Shown here piece by piece: positions 50,165 through 58,807 of a stretch of DNA of 64,000 nucleotides. Within the stretch, counting starts at the first letter, position 1. Each line of letters begins with the position of its first letter. This DNA is from Psychroserpens sp. NJDZ02 (lineage in GTDB: Bacteria; Bacteroidota; Bacteroidia; Flavobacteriales; Flavobacteriaceae). The DNA lies in contig NZ_CP039451.1 of the NCBI RefSeq assembly GCF_004843725.1, positions 3,168,001 to 3,232,000 on the forward strand, written 5' to 3'. The position numbers and the translations under genes were made by a program. The notes below the pieces were generated by a model that was not told where the DNA came from, made no database searches, and saw nothing but the letters and a program-made list of their open reading frames with translations.

Positions 50165-50461
50165 ATGAGTAAATTTTCAGAAATAATAAATCAAGATTCA
50201 CCAGTGTTGGTGGATTTTTATGCAGAATGGTGTGGACCTTGTAAAACAATGAGCCCTATTTTAAAAGACGTAAAGGATAATTTAAAAGAACGTGTGTCAA
50301 TTATAAAAATTGATGTCGATAAAAATCAAGAATTAGCATCTAAATATCAAGTTAGAGGTGTGCCAACGTTATTGCTATTTAAAAAAGGAAAACAAGTTTG
50401 GAGACAATCAGGTGTGCTACAAAAAAATGAATTGATTGATGTTATTACAGCAACGTACTAA
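50165..50461 (+). CDS. Thioredoxin
   Basis: A 98-aa thioredoxin with the active site WCGPC at residues 22-26 (VLVDFYAEWCGPCKTM) and the cis-Pro loop RGVPTLLLFK. Cytoplasmic, no signal peptide. It would reduce persulfides and disulfides, fitting a sulfide-oxidation operon. The stop overlaps the next start (TAATG). Confidence 0.95.
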   Translation: MSKFSEIINQDSPVLVDFYAEWCGPCKTMSPILKDVKDNLKERVSIIKIDVDKNQELASKYQVRGVPTLLLFKKGKQVWRQSGVLQKNELIDVITATY

Positions 50462-51048
50462 TGGATTTAAATGCGGATTTTTGGGATAATAAATATCAAT
50501 CTAACGATATTGGTTGGGATTTAGGTGCCATTTCGCCGCCATTACAAGCTTATTTTGATCAATTAACTAATTTGGAGTTGAAAATTTTAATTCCAGGAGG
50601 AGGTAATTGTTATGAGGCAGAATACCTTTATAATAAAGGCTTCATTAATGTATATGTAGTGGATTTATCTAAAACAGCTTTAGATAGTTTAAAAACTAGA
50701 GTACCCGATTTTCCATCATCAAATTTAATTGTAAATAATTTTTTTGATTTAGATATGACTTTCGATTTAATTATTGAACAAACTTTTTTTTGTGCAATAG
50801 ATCCAAGATTGAGAAGTTCTTACGCTAAAAAGGCTTCTGAGATTTTAAATCTAAAAGGTAAAGTTGCAGGATTACTATTTGATGCGATTTTAAATACAAC
50901 ACATCCACCTTTTGGCGGTAGTAAAACAGAGTATTTAGGCTATTTTAAGCCTTATTTTGATATTAAGGTTATGAAGGAGGCTTATAACTCAATAAAGCCA
51001 AGAGCAGGACGAGAATTATTTTTTGTTATTAAAAAAAAGGATAACTAA
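50461..51048 (+). CDS. Thiopurine S-methyltransferase (TPMT)-like SAM methyltransferase
   Basis: A 195-aa protein of the TPMT family: FWDNKYQSNDIGWDLGAISPPL (start), SAM-binding ILIPGGGNCYEAEYLYNKGF (motif I), VYVVDLSKTAL and EQTFFCAIDPRLRS. Relatives methylate thiol, selenol, tellurite or halide substrates. Translational coupling to thioredoxin suggests a thiol or hydrogen sulfide detoxification role, which is inference. Confidence 0.88.
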   Translation: MDLNADFWDNKYQSNDIGWDLGAISPPLQAYFDQLTNLELKILIPGGGNCYEAEYLYNKGFINVYVVDLSKTALDSLKTRVPDFPSSNLIVNNFFDLDMTFDLIIEQTFFCAIDPRLRSSYAKKASEILNLKGKVAGLLFDAILNTTHPPFGGSKTEYLGYFKPYFDIKVMKEAYNSIKPRAGRELFFVIKKKDN

Positions 51049-51064
51049 GAAAGGTTTAGTAAAA

Positions 51065-51108
51065 CTGATAATTGTCATAAAAAATATCAAAAGGCAATAG
51101 TAATTTTA
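51065..51108 (+). promoter_or_regulatory. Motif B promoter of the 49-aa membrane peptide
   Basis: CTGAT-AATT-GTCAT (51065-51078) is followed after exactly 22 nt by TAATTTTA (51101-51108), one mismatch from TAnnTTTG. Start codon at 51140. Confidence 0.7.
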
Positions 51109-51139
51109 CAGTATTAACTAACGACATAAATTTTACACT

Positions 51140-51289
51140 ATGATATCTCAAAACATTGCATTATACAATTGGAACAACGGAGTAATAATGATTGCTATAT
51201 TCGCGCTTGTTTGCCTAGGACTTATCGGATTGTTAGTAAGCTCAATGACAAATAGTGATAGAGATAAAGAAGAGCCTAAAGAAAGATAA
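51140..51289 (+). CDS. 49-aa single-pass membrane peptide under motif B control
   Basis: ATG 51140 to TAA 51289 encodes 49 residues: a short polar start (MISQNIALYNWNNG), one hydrophobic helix (about residues 15-34, IAIFALVCLGLIGLLVSS) and a charged end (DRDKEEPKER). It has its own FNR-type promoter and its own terminator, so it is a real gene and not a chance frame. It lies 270 nt before cydA. The layout resembles small accessory subunits of terminal oxidases such as CydX or CcoQ, but no residue motif confirms this. Confidence 0.75.
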   Translation: MISQNIALYNWNNGVIMIAIFALVCLGLIGLLVSSMTNSDRDKEEPKER

Positions 51290-51313
51290 TTTAAAACAGT
51301 AAACATAACAATT

Positions 51314-51343
51314 AAAAAAAAGCGCATATTATGCGTTTTTTTT
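51314..51343 (+). terminator. Terminator after the 49-aa peptide gene
   Basis: CGCAT-ATT-ATGCG sits between an A-run and a T-run, giving a long A/T-extended hairpin ending in T8. The rest of the gap up to 51495 shows nothing else that I can name. Confidence 0.85.
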
Positions 51344-51495
51344 ATACATTAAATTGCGTGATTACTAACTTTTAATAGTTGTAAAGGTAGGATATGGGTT
51401 TAGTATGGTCTAAGTCGTAACTATCACAAACCAAATTATCCTTCTTTTGTAATTGTATATTTAAAATAACAAAAAGTCTCATTTCGAGGCTTTTT

Positions 51496-51540
51496 TGTAA
51501 TAAAAGTTACACAGCGTTTATGCGTTGTGTCGTATTTTTA
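51496..51540 (+). promoter_or_regulatory. cydAB promoter: motif A plus -7 box
   Basis: TGTAAT-AAAA-GTTACA (51496-51511, one mismatch) is followed after exactly 21 nt by TATTTTTA (51533-51540), one mismatch from TAnnTTTG. The ATG at 51559 lies 18 nt further. Confidence 0.8.
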
Positions 51541-51558
51541 CAATCTAAACACTTGGCT

Positions 51559-52890
51559 ATGGAAGACATGCTCTTTTACGATAGGTTGCAGTTTGCATTT
51601 ACTATCACATTTCATTATATATTTCCGCAATTAACCATGGGATTATCATTATTGATCGTCTTTTTTAAATGGAAATATTTAAGAAATAACATCGAAAAGT
51701 ATAATAATGCAGCAAAATTTTTAATGAAAATTTTTGCTATTAATTTTACCATGGGAGTTGTTACTGGGATTCCAATGGAATTTCAATTTGGTACCAATTG
51801 GGCTAAGTTTTCAGAACTCACAGGTGGTATTATTGGTCAGACGTTGGCAATGGAAGGGATGTTCTCATTCTTTTTAGAATCCTCTTTTTTAGCGCTCTTT
51901 ATTTTTGGTGAAAAACTAATGGGACAAAAACTACACTTTTTAACAGGTTTTCTAGTCTTTTTAGGCTCTTGGGCAAGTGGTTGGTTTATTTTAGCAACTA
52001 ATGCTTGGATGCAACATCCTGTAGGTTTTGAGGTTTTAGAAAACGGTAAATTTGTTTTAGATAATTTTTCGGCACTCTTTACAAATCCTTGGTTATTACC
52101 AGCCTTTTTGCATAATCAAATAGCCTCTGTAGTAACGTCTTCTTTTGTTGTGGCAAGTATTGGAGCCTTTTATGTACTAAGAAATAAACAAGTAGAATAC
52201 GGGAAACTATTCTTAAAAACAGGTGTTATTTTTGGATTAATATCTAGTGTATTGGTTGCTTTCCCAACAGGTGATTGGAATGCTAAAAATGTTGCAGAAT
52301 ATCAACCAGCAGCATTTGCAGCTATGGAAGGGATTTTTGAAACAGAAGAGGCTGGAGCCGAAATTGTTTTAGTTGGACAACCTAACATGGTAGAAAAAAA
52401 GCTAGATAATAAAATAGCAGTTCCAAACGTATTGAGTTTTTTAACGCATCAAGATTGGGATAAACAAATCCCAGGAATGGATCAATTTAAAGAGGAAGAA
52501 TTGCCTAGTAATATCCCTGCGCTTTATTATTCTTACCACATAATGGTTGGTTTAGGCACCATTTTTATTGGTGTTATGGCGTTAGCGCTTTTCTTTTTAT
52601 GGCGAAAAAAACTATACACATTAAAACCATTATTATGGACTATTATGTTTTTGGTGCCATTTCCTTACATTGCAAACCTTACAGGTTGGTATACTGCAGA
52701 GTTAGGACGTCAACCGTATTTAGTGTACGGTTTATTAAAAACTAGCGATGGTATTTCGCCAACAGTATCTTCAGGAAACACATTATTTACATTACTTGGT
52801 TTTGTCGCTTTATATATGCTTTTAGGCTTATTATTTTTAGTCTTAGTTGGTAAAACTATTAATCAAGGTCCAAAACCTCAAACACATTAA
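51559..52890 (+). CDS. cydA: Cytochrome bd oxidase subunit I
   Basis: A 443-aa CydA. ATG 51559 is chosen because MEDMLFYDRLQFAFTITFHY matches the family start, and the upstream TTG would be within the promoter. The heme b595 ligand His is in FHYIFPQLTMG, the b558 ligands are in later helices, and the quinol-site segment is GWYTAELGRQPYLVYGLLKT. The Q-loop is of the short type. Bd oxidase reduces O2 without pumping protons and resists sulfide, cyanide and NO, which fits a sulfide-linked regulon. Confidence 0.97.
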   Translation: MEDMLFYDRLQFAFTITFHYIFPQLTMGLSLLIVFFKWKYLRNNIEKYNNAAKFLMKIFAINFTMGVVTGIPMEFQFGTNWAKFSELTGGIIGQTLAMEGMFSFFLESSFLALFIFGEKLMGQKLHFLTGFLVFLGSWASGWFILATNAWMQHPVGFEVLENGKFVLDNFSALFTNPWLLPAFLHNQIASVVTSSFVVASIGAFYVLRNKQVEYGKLFLKTGVIFGLISSVLVAFPTGDWNAKNVAEYQPAAFAAMEGIFETEEAGAEIVLVGQPNMVEKKLDNKIAVPNVLSFLTHQDWDKQIPGMDQFKEEELPSNIPALYYSYHIMVGLGTIFIGVMALALFFLWRKKLYTLKPLLWTIMFLVPFPYIANLTGWYTAELGRQPYLVYGLLKTSDGISPTVSSGNTLFTLLGFVALYMLLGLLFLVLVGKTINQGPKPQTH

Positions 52891-52892
52891 TT

Positions 52893-53966
52893 ATGGAAGT
52901 ATTTTGGTATATAGCAATCGCTATTGTTTTAGCAGTATTTTTTGTTTTAGATGGTTACGACTTTGGTACAGGAATCATTCATTTATTCTTTGCTAAAAAA
53001 GAAGAAGATAAAGAAGTTATCGCAAAATCGGCAGGATTATTTTGGGATTCTAACGAGGTTTGGTTAGTTGCTGCAGGAGGGATGCTTTTTATGGCATTTC
53101 CAACATTTTATGCCTCCGTTTTTAGTGGCTTTTATTTACCATTAATAATCGTGTTGTGGCTAATTGTTTTTAGAGCAATTGGTTTAGAGTTTAGAGGGCA
53201 ATTTAAATTTCAAATGTGGAAAGATATTTGGGACACGTCATTTGGTGTCTCTAGTTTACTATTAGCGCTGTTTTTTGGTATTGCTTTAGGTAATATTGTT
53301 AGAGGTGTCAATTTAGGAGGTGTTGAAAATGGTGTTTCAGCTTACGAAGGACACTATTTTTTCTTACCCTTATGGGACAGTAGTTTTAGTCCATTAAGTG
53401 ATACGCCAGGTATTATAGATTGGTTTACAATTATTATAGGATTAATTTCTGTGGTAACCTTGGCTATTCATGGTGCTAATTGGGTGATTTTAAAAACAAA
53501 TTCGTCAATTAACACTAAACTTAAAGGTGTTATTTTTAAGTTGAATATCGCATTAGCAATACTAACCGTATTTTCATTAGTTGTATGGCAGGTGGTTAAT
53601 CCAAAGTCGTTAGATAACTTTATGGATAGACCATATTTAATAGTCTTTCCTATTATTTATCTTACAGGATTAATTGGCTTATTTTTTATTAAAAAGCTAA
53701 AAAAAGAAAGTCACGGTTTTATGTTTTCTACCTTATTGATTTTAGGAGGGATAACATCGTCTTTGGCGTCTTTATTTCCAGTTATACTACCTTCTATTAA
53801 TACGACTCATCAGGATTTAACTATTTACAATACCGCAGCAGAAAAGTATGGTTTGTCTGTAGCTGTAAATTGGGCAATTATTGGTTTTATTCTTATCGTT
53901 ATTTACTTCATAATTCAAAAACGATTAATGGCAGGTAAAGTTGATAAAATGGATTACGGACACTAG
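52893..53966 (+). CDS. cydB: Cytochrome bd oxidase subunit II
   Basis: A 357-aa CydB with the typical start (FFVLDGYDFGTGIIH), DSNEVWLVAAGGMLFMAFP and a conserved WANW-like HGANWVILKT. About nine membrane helices. It starts 2 nt after cydA, so the two are made together. Normal length for the family. Confidence 0.97.
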   Translation: MEVFWYIAIAIVLAVFFVLDGYDFGTGIIHLFFAKKEEDKEVIAKSAGLFWDSNEVWLVAAGGMLFMAFPTFYASVFSGFYLPLIIVLWLIVFRAIGLEFRGQFKFQMWKDIWDTSFGVSSLLLALFFGIALGNIVRGVNLGGVENGVSAYEGHYFFLPLWDSSFSPLSDTPGIIDWFTIIIGLISVVTLAIHGANWVILKTNSSINTKLKGVIFKLNIALAILTVFSLVVWQVVNPKSLDNFMDRPYLIVFPIIYLTGLIGLFFIKKLKKESHGFMFSTLLILGGITSSLASLFPVILPSINTTHQDLTIYNTAAEKYGLSVAVNWAIIGFILIVIYFIIQKRLMAGKVDKMDYGH

Positions 53967-53981
53967 TCAAAATTAACAATT

Positions 53982-54278
53982 ATGACAGGGACTTTAATTT
54001 CATTAATTAGTATTCTTATCGGTATTATTACTGCAAATACATTTGGTTATTTTAATAAAAAATATTCTTTTGGATTTATAGGTAATACGTTAGTTGGTGT
54101 TTTTGGAAGCATTTTTTTTATCAAGTCTTTCGGTAGATTAGGTTTTGATCCATGGTCAATAATGCAAAACCAAGATATTAATATAATGTTATTTTCTATT
54201 AATTGTATGGTTTCAGCTTTTGGAGGTGCTTTAGGTCTTGTAATTGCTAAATGGATATATAAAAAGTTGAATAAGTAG
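53982..54278 (+). CDS. Small three-helix membrane protein (GlsB/YeaQ-like)
   Basis: A 98-aa protein with three membrane helices (about residues 4-22, 30-48 and 72-92). FGFIGNTLVGVFGSIFF resembles the glycine-rich repeat of the GlsB/YeaQ/YmgE family (transglycosylase-associated). It is 15 nt after cydB and probably co-transcribed with it. The role is unknown; the family is stress-linked. Confidence 0.75.
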   Translation: MTGTLISLISILIGIITANTFGYFNKKYSFGFIGNTLVGVFGSIFFIKSFGRLGFDPWSIMQNQDINIMLFSINCMVSAFGGALGLVIAKWIYKKLNK

Positions 54279-54295
54279 TTATTTATTCAACTTAC

Positions 54296-54339
54296 ATGAC
54301 ATAAGTCATCTTATTTAATATCAATTCATTATACATTTG
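54296..54339 (+). promoter_or_regulatory. Exporter operon promoter: motif B plus perfect -7 box
   Basis: ATGAC-ATAA-GTCAT (54296-54309, a perfect palindrome) is followed after exactly 22 nt by TACATTTG (54332-54339), an exact TAnnTTTG. Same geometry as the cco and hemN promoters, so this operon is probably FNR-activated. Confidence 0.8.
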
Positions 54340-54355
54340 TTAACCACTTGGTTAA
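54340..54355 (+). promoter_or_regulatory. Likely TetR operator at the start site
   Basis: TTAACCA-CT-TGGTTAA is a 16-bp palindrome that begins at the base after the -7 box and covers the inferred transcription start, 14 nt before the tetR ATG. A repressor bound here would block the promoter. Typical place for TetR autoregulation. Confidence 0.75.
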
Positions 54356-54369
54356 ACCATGTAGTTATA

Positions 54370-54984
54370 ATGAAAAAAGCAAAGGATAAAAATACAGAAG
54401 AGCAGATTTTAAGTGCTGCTAAAAGTATATTCCAATCTAAAGGAATGGACGGTGCGCGCATGCAAGAAATTGCTGATAAAGCTGGTATTAATAAAGCGAT
54501 GCTTCATTATTATTACAGAAGCAAGCAGTTGCTATTTGAAGCGGTTTTTAAGAATGCATTTTCCTTATTAGCACCTCAATTAAATGCCATTTTAAATGAT
54601 GATTCTTCTATTGAAGAAAAGGTGAGAAACTTCACTTCAAACTACATCACATTTATTAGTAAACATCCTTATTTGCCAAATTTCATCATTCAAGAACTCA
54701 ATAGAAATCCAGAGTTTATTATAAAACTGAAAGACACAAATGGGTTTCCAAATATCGAAAAATTTAAAAAACAAATCGCTATTGAAATTGAAAATGGACT
54801 AATTAAACCTATCACAGCAGAGCAGTTATTTATTAATATTATGGCTCTAAATATTTTTCCTTTTGTAGCTAAACCTTTAATAATGGCTTTTACAAATACG
54901 GATGCTATTGCCTATAAAAAAATAATGGATTCCCGTAAAACGGAAGTTGCTGATTTTATTATTAATTCTATAAAGAACAACTAA
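54370..54984 (+). CDS. TetR family repressor of the exporter operon
   Basis: A 204-aa TetR protein from ATG 54370; a TTG 11 codons upstream overlaps the operator. N-terminal HTH: EEQILSAAKSIFQSKGMDGARMQEIADKAGINKAMLHYYYRSKQ-type text (about residues 9-52). The C-terminal ligand domain is helical. It leads an operon with TolC-, HlyD- and ABC-type genes, the order of cecR (ybiH)-ybhGFSR in E. coli. It likely senses a compound that the pump exports. Confidence 0.95.
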   Translation: MKKAKDKNTEEQILSAAKSIFQSKGMDGARMQEIADKAGINKAMLHYYYRSKQLLFEAVFKNAFSLLAPQLNAILNDDSSIEEKVRNFTSNYITFISKHPYLPNFIIQELNRNPEFIIKLKDTNGFPNIEKFKKQIAIEIENGLIKPITAEQLFINIMALNIFPFVAKPLIMAFTNTDAIAYKKIMDSRKTEVADFIINSIKNN

Positions 54985-54985
54985 A

Positions 54986-56236
54986 ATGAAATACATAACA
55001 CTCATTTTAATTCTATTAATGTCCTTGACAAGTAAAGCACAGCAAAGTATTACGTTGGAGGAATGCTATGATTTAGTGATAGAAAACTATCCGTTAGCAA
55101 AACAGGTAAAACTCTTGGATGCGCAAAACAAATTGGATTTAGACGTTATTTCTACTTCAAAATTGCCACAGTTAAGTTTAGATGCGCAAGCCACCTATCA
55201 ATCTGATGTTATTCAGTTTCCTATGGCAATGTCAGGAATAGAACCCTTAAACAAAGATCAATATCGCGCAACCGTTTCTGTAAATCAACTTATTTATAAT
55301 GGAGGTGCAACAGATGCGTCTTTACAATTAAAAACAACTCAATTAAAAACGAAGCAAAAGCAAGTAGAAGTCAGTTTATATCAATTAAAACAGCAAATTA
55401 ATCAACTTTATTTTTCTGTTTTATTAGCGCAAGAATCTCAGTTATTATTAAACGCGAAACAAGCGCAATTAGAAGCTAAACTTAAGGAGGTACAATCAGG
55501 AATAAAGTATGGTGTTATTTTACCAAGTTCAGATAAAATTTTACAAGCCGAATTATTAAAAATAAGCCAGCAATTTAACGCATTAGAAAGTAACAAAACA
55601 TCACTTATTCAAACATTATCAAGTTTAATAAGTCAGCCATTAAATGCTTCAACAATATTTCAAAAGCCACTTTTAGACACACCGTTACAAACAGAACTAA
55701 CACGACCAGAATTAGAATTATTTCAACTTAAAAAAGAAGAAATTGAAAATTCTGAAACCCTACTGTCCAAACAAAACGCACCTAAATTACTAGGTTTTGC
55801 AACAGGTGGTTATGGTAATCCTGGATTAAATATGTTGGATAATTCGTTTCAAACATTTTATACCGTTGGTGTTAAAGTGAATTGGACTGTTTTTGATTGG
55901 AAGGCTAACAAAAAGCAAAGACAATCTTTAGCTATCAATAAAGATTTTATAGAGAATGAAACTGAAATTTTCAAACTCAATACTAACATTGCGCTAAATC
56001 AACAACAAAAAGAAATCGATAAAATTGAAACGTTTATTACTTCAGATTTAGAAATAATTAACCTTAGAAAAGACGTGCTCAAATCGGCAGATTCACAACT
56101 TAAAAATGGCGTAATAACCTCTTCGGCATACATTACAGAGCTTACCAATTTATACGAAGACGAAAACACCATGGTAAAGCATGACATTCAGTTACAACTA
56201 GCAAAAGCAAATTATAATGTCATTAAAGGACAATAA
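54986..56236 (+). CDS. TolC-like outer-membrane efflux protein
   Basis: A 416-aa outer membrane factor: a signal peptide ending SLTSKAQ, ITLEECYDLVIENYPLAKQ (the usual opening helix), long alpha-helical coiled coils and a second half repeat (FNALESNKTSLIQTLS and KLNTNIALNQQQKEIDK). It forms the trimeric outer-membrane channel of a tripartite pump. It begins 1 nt after the tetR stop. Confidence 0.93.
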   Translation: MKYITLILILLMSLTSKAQQSITLEECYDLVIENYPLAKQVKLLDAQNKLDLDVISTSKLPQLSLDAQATYQSDVIQFPMAMSGIEPLNKDQYRATVSVNQLIYNGGATDASLQLKTTQLKTKQKQVEVSLYQLKQQINQLYFSVLLAQESQLLLNAKQAQLEAKLKEVQSGIKYGVILPSSDKILQAELLKISQQFNALESNKTSLIQTLSSLISQPLNASTIFQKPLLDTPLQTELTRPELELFQLKKEEIENSETLLSKQNAPKLLGFATGGYGNPGLNMLDNSFQTFYTVGVKVNWTVFDWKANKKQRQSLAINKDFIENETEIFKLNTNIALNQQQKEIDKIETFITSDLEIINLRKDVLKSADSQLKNGVITSSAYITELTNLYEDENTMVKHDIQLQLAKANYNVIKGQ

Positions 56237-56246
56237 TACGAAGCAC

Positions 56247-57143
56247 ATGAAAACACACACATATATTTTAGGAATAGGCATCATACTTCTTACTTTAATT
56301 TCTTGCGGAAACGATAATGGAAAAGCAGATGGGTACGGAAATTTTGAAGCTACAGAAATAATCATTTCTGCAGAAAATAATGGGAAATTAATGCAGTTTA
56401 ATCTTGATGAAGGCGATGTGCTTCAAAAAGAACAATTTATTGGCTATATCGATACTATTCCGTTAGCATTAAAACGAGAACAATTAGAGGTTTCTAAAGC
56501 TGTAATTGCTTCAAAATCTAAAGGTGTTTTATCACAGATTAATGTATTAAATGCAAAACTAAAAACTGCAAATACAAATAAAACACGCGCTCAAAATCTT
56601 ATAAAGGACAATGCGGGAACACAAAAACAATTGGATGATGTTTTAGGCGAAATGGATGTAATAAAAAGCCAAATTAGAAGTGTCGAAATACAGAATGCAC
56701 CTGTCGTGAATGAGCTTAAATCTATTGATGTACAGTTAAAGCAAATTGACGACCAAATCCAGAAAAGTAAAATCACAAATCCTGTAAATGGAACTGTTTT
56801 GACCAAATATGCAGAACCAAATGAAATTACTGCTTTTGGAAAACCGTTGTATAAAATTGCCGATTTAAGTACTATGCAATTGCGTGTTTATATAAGTGAA
56901 ACACAATTAGCAAATATTAAAATAGGACAAGAAGTAACTATTAAAATTGATAACGCAGATGCAATGAAAGCGTATAAAGGAACGATTAGCTGGATAGCTT
57001 CAGAAGCAGAATTTACCCCAAAAATAATTCAAACTAAAGAAGAACGTGTGGCATTAGTTTATGCTTTAAAAGTAGACGTTAAAAATGAGGGCAGCCTAAA
57101 AATTGGAATGCCCGCAGAACTATGGCTAAATACTTCAGAATGA
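56247..57143 (+). CDS. HlyD-family membrane fusion lipoprotein (YbhG-like)
   Basis: A 298-aa protein starting at ATG 56247, 10 nt after the tolC-like stop. It carries a lipoprotein signal (LISCGNDN, Cys about 20). Biotinyl-lipoyl-like halves flank a helical hairpin: NFEATEIIISAENNGKLMQFNLDEGD (first half) and KITNPVNGTVLTKYAEPNE (second half), with a coiled coil between. The adaptor joins the ABC transporter to the TolC-like channel. Its stop overlaps the next gene (ATGA). Confidence 0.93.
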   Translation: MKTHTYILGIGIILLTLISCGNDNGKADGYGNFEATEIIISAENNGKLMQFNLDEGDVLQKEQFIGYIDTIPLALKREQLEVSKAVIASKSKGVLSQINVLNAKLKTANTNKTRAQNLIKDNAGTQKQLDDVLGEMDVIKSQIRSVEIQNAPVVNELKSIDVQLKQIDDQIQKSKITNPVNGTVLTKYAEPNEITAFGKPLYKIADLSTMQLRVYISETQLANIKIGQEVTIKIDNADAMKAYKGTISWIASEAEFTPKIIQTKEERVALVYALKVDVKNEGSLKIGMPAELWLNTSE

Positions 57144-58042
57144 GCATCACAGTTTCTAACATATCAAAATCTTACAAAAGTGTAAAAGCGTTAGAGAATA
57201 TTTCTTTTAATGTAAAAGAAGGAGAGATTTTTGGGCTTATCGGACCTGATGGAGCAGGTAAAACAACCTTGTTTAGAATTTTAACCACGCTATTAATTGC
57301 TAATGAAGGTACTGCAACGGTTGCTGATTTTGATGTGGTTTTAGACTATAAAAAGATTCGGAATAATGTGGGTTATATGCCAGGTAAATTTTCACTCTAT
57401 CAAGATTTAACCGTTGAAGAAAATTTAAATTTCTTCGCAACTATTTTTGGAACAACCATTGAAGAAAATTACGATCTAATAAAAGAAATTTATGTTCAAA
57501 TTGAACCTTTTAAAGACCGTCGTGCGGGAAAATTATCTGGAGGAATGAAGCAAAAACTCGCTTTATGTTGCGCTTTAATTCATAAACCAAAAGTGTTGTT
57601 TTTAGATGAGCCCACAACAGGTGTTGATCCAGTTTCTAGAAAAGAATTTTGGGACATGCTAAAACGTTTGCAACAAAAAGGAATCACCATTTTAGTGTCT
57701 ACACCATATATGGATGAAGCCGCTTTATGTGACAGAATTGCTTTAATTCAAGACGGTAAAATTTTACAGATTGATACACCTCAAGCCATTGTAAAGCACT
57801 ATCCGAAACAGATTTATAACGTAAGAGCAGATAATACGTATCAACTTATTAAGAGTTTAAAGACTTACAAATACAACCATAGTGTCTATCCTTTTGGTGA
57901 GTTTGTGCATTATACAGATCGTAGAGCAGATTTTAATCCTAAAGATTTAATACAGTTTTTAGAATCTAATAATCTTTCTAATGTGGAAATAGAAAAAACA
58001 GAGGCAACTATTGAAGATACCTTCATGGAATTAGCTAAATAA
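57140..58042 (+). CDS. ABC exporter ATPase, first half of a YbhF-like pair
   Basis: A 300-aa ATPase with Walker A GPDGAGKTTL, Q-loop, signature LSGGMKQKLAL, Walker B VLFLDEPTTGVDP and a C-terminal DrrA-like extension of about 75 residues. The start is ATG 57140, overlapping the HlyD stop by ATGA. In E. coli YbhF two ATPase domains are on one chain; here they are two genes. Confidence 0.95.
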   Translation: MSITVSNISKSYKSVKALENISFNVKEGEIFGLIGPDGAGKTTLFRILTTLLIANEGTATVADFDVVLDYKKIRNNVGYMPGKFSLYQDLTVEENLNFFATIFGTTIEENYDLIKEIYVQIEPFKDRRAGKLSGGMKQKLALCCALIHKPKVLFLDEPTTGVDPVSRKEFWDMLKRLQQKGITILVSTPYMDEAALCDRIALIQDGKILQIDTPQAIVKHYPKQIYNVRADNTYQLIKSLKTYKYNHSVYPFGEFVHYTDRRADFNPKDLIQFLESNNLSNVEIEKTEATIEDTFMELAK

Positions 58043-58049
58043 ATTACTA

Positions 58050-58064
58050 AAACCTGTCAGGTTT
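58050..58064. repeat. 15-bp palindrome AAACCTGTCAGGTTT between the two ATPase genes
   Basis: AAACCTG-T-CAGGTTT is a perfect 7-1-7 palindrome in the 34-nt gap. Similar CCTGTCAGG-type short palindromes are common interspersed repeats in flavobacteria, as far as I recall. It may be a small REP-like element. Confidence 0.55.
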
Positions 58065-58076
58065 AGAAAAAAAAGA

Positions 58077-58805
58077 ATGGACAACAATACAGTCATACAA
58101 GTAGAAGGGTTAACCAAAATGTACGGAGATTTTGCAGCTGTAGATGCCATTACTTTTGATGTTAAAAAAGGTGAGATATTCGGATTTTTAGGAGCAAATG
58201 GAGCAGGAAAAACTACAGCGATGAAAATGTTGATAGGTATATCTAAACCTACTGCAGGTAAAGCTCAGGTCGCAGGATTTGATGTTTATAAACAAACCGA
58301 AAACATCAAGAAAAGCATTGGTTATATGAGTCAGAAATTTGCTTTGTATGACGATTTAACAGTTAAAGAAAATATCACGTTTTTTGGCGGAATTTATGGC
58401 CTATCCAGAAAAAGAATAAAAGAAAAAACAGCAATCTTGCTTGAAGAATTAGGATTGGAAGACGTATCAGATCAATTAGTTGGTGCTTTACCTTTAGGTT
58501 GGAAACAAAAATTATCTTTTTCTGTGTCCTTAATACATGATCCGAAAATTGTGTTTTTAGATGAGCCAACAGGAGGAGTAGATCCTATTACTAGACGACA
58601 ATTTTGGGAAATGATTTACAAAGCAGCCCATCAAGGTACTACCGTTTTTGTAACTACGCATTACATGGATGAAGCAGAGTATTGCGACAGAGTTTCTATT
58701 ATGGTTAACGGAAAAATTGAAGCTTTAGATACACCTAAAAAATTGAAAGAACAATTTCAAGTAGATAATATGAACGATGTATTTTTAAAATTAGCAAGAG
58801 GATAG
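58077..58805 (+). CDS. ABC exporter ATPase, second half of a YbhF-like pair
   Basis: A 242-aa ATPase with Walker A GANGAGKTTAM, Walker B IVFLDEPTGGVDP and the H-loop TTHYMDEAEYC. The signature motif is unusual: LPLGWKQKLSFS in place of LSGGQ. That is a known feature of the second domain in YbhF-like pairs. It lacks the C-terminal extension of the first ATPase, so the two probably form a heterodimer with one weak site. Confidence 0.93.
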   Translation: MDNNTVIQVEGLTKMYGDFAAVDAITFDVKKGEIFGFLGANGAGKTTAMKMLIGISKPTAGKAQVAGFDVYKQTENIKKSIGYMSQKFALYDDLTVKENITFFGGIYGLSRKRIKEKTAILLEELGLEDVSDQLVGALPLGWKQKLSFSVSLIHDPKIVFLDEPTGGVDPITRRQFWEMIYKAAHQGTTVFVTTHYMDEAEYCDRVSIMVNGKIEALDTPKKLKEQFQVDNMNDVFLKLARG

Positions 58806-58807
58806 AA

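Noticed and set aside
51520..51558. TTG at 51520 as the cydA start
   Set aside because: It precedes the inferred transcription start; the ATG at 51559 matches the family N-terminus.
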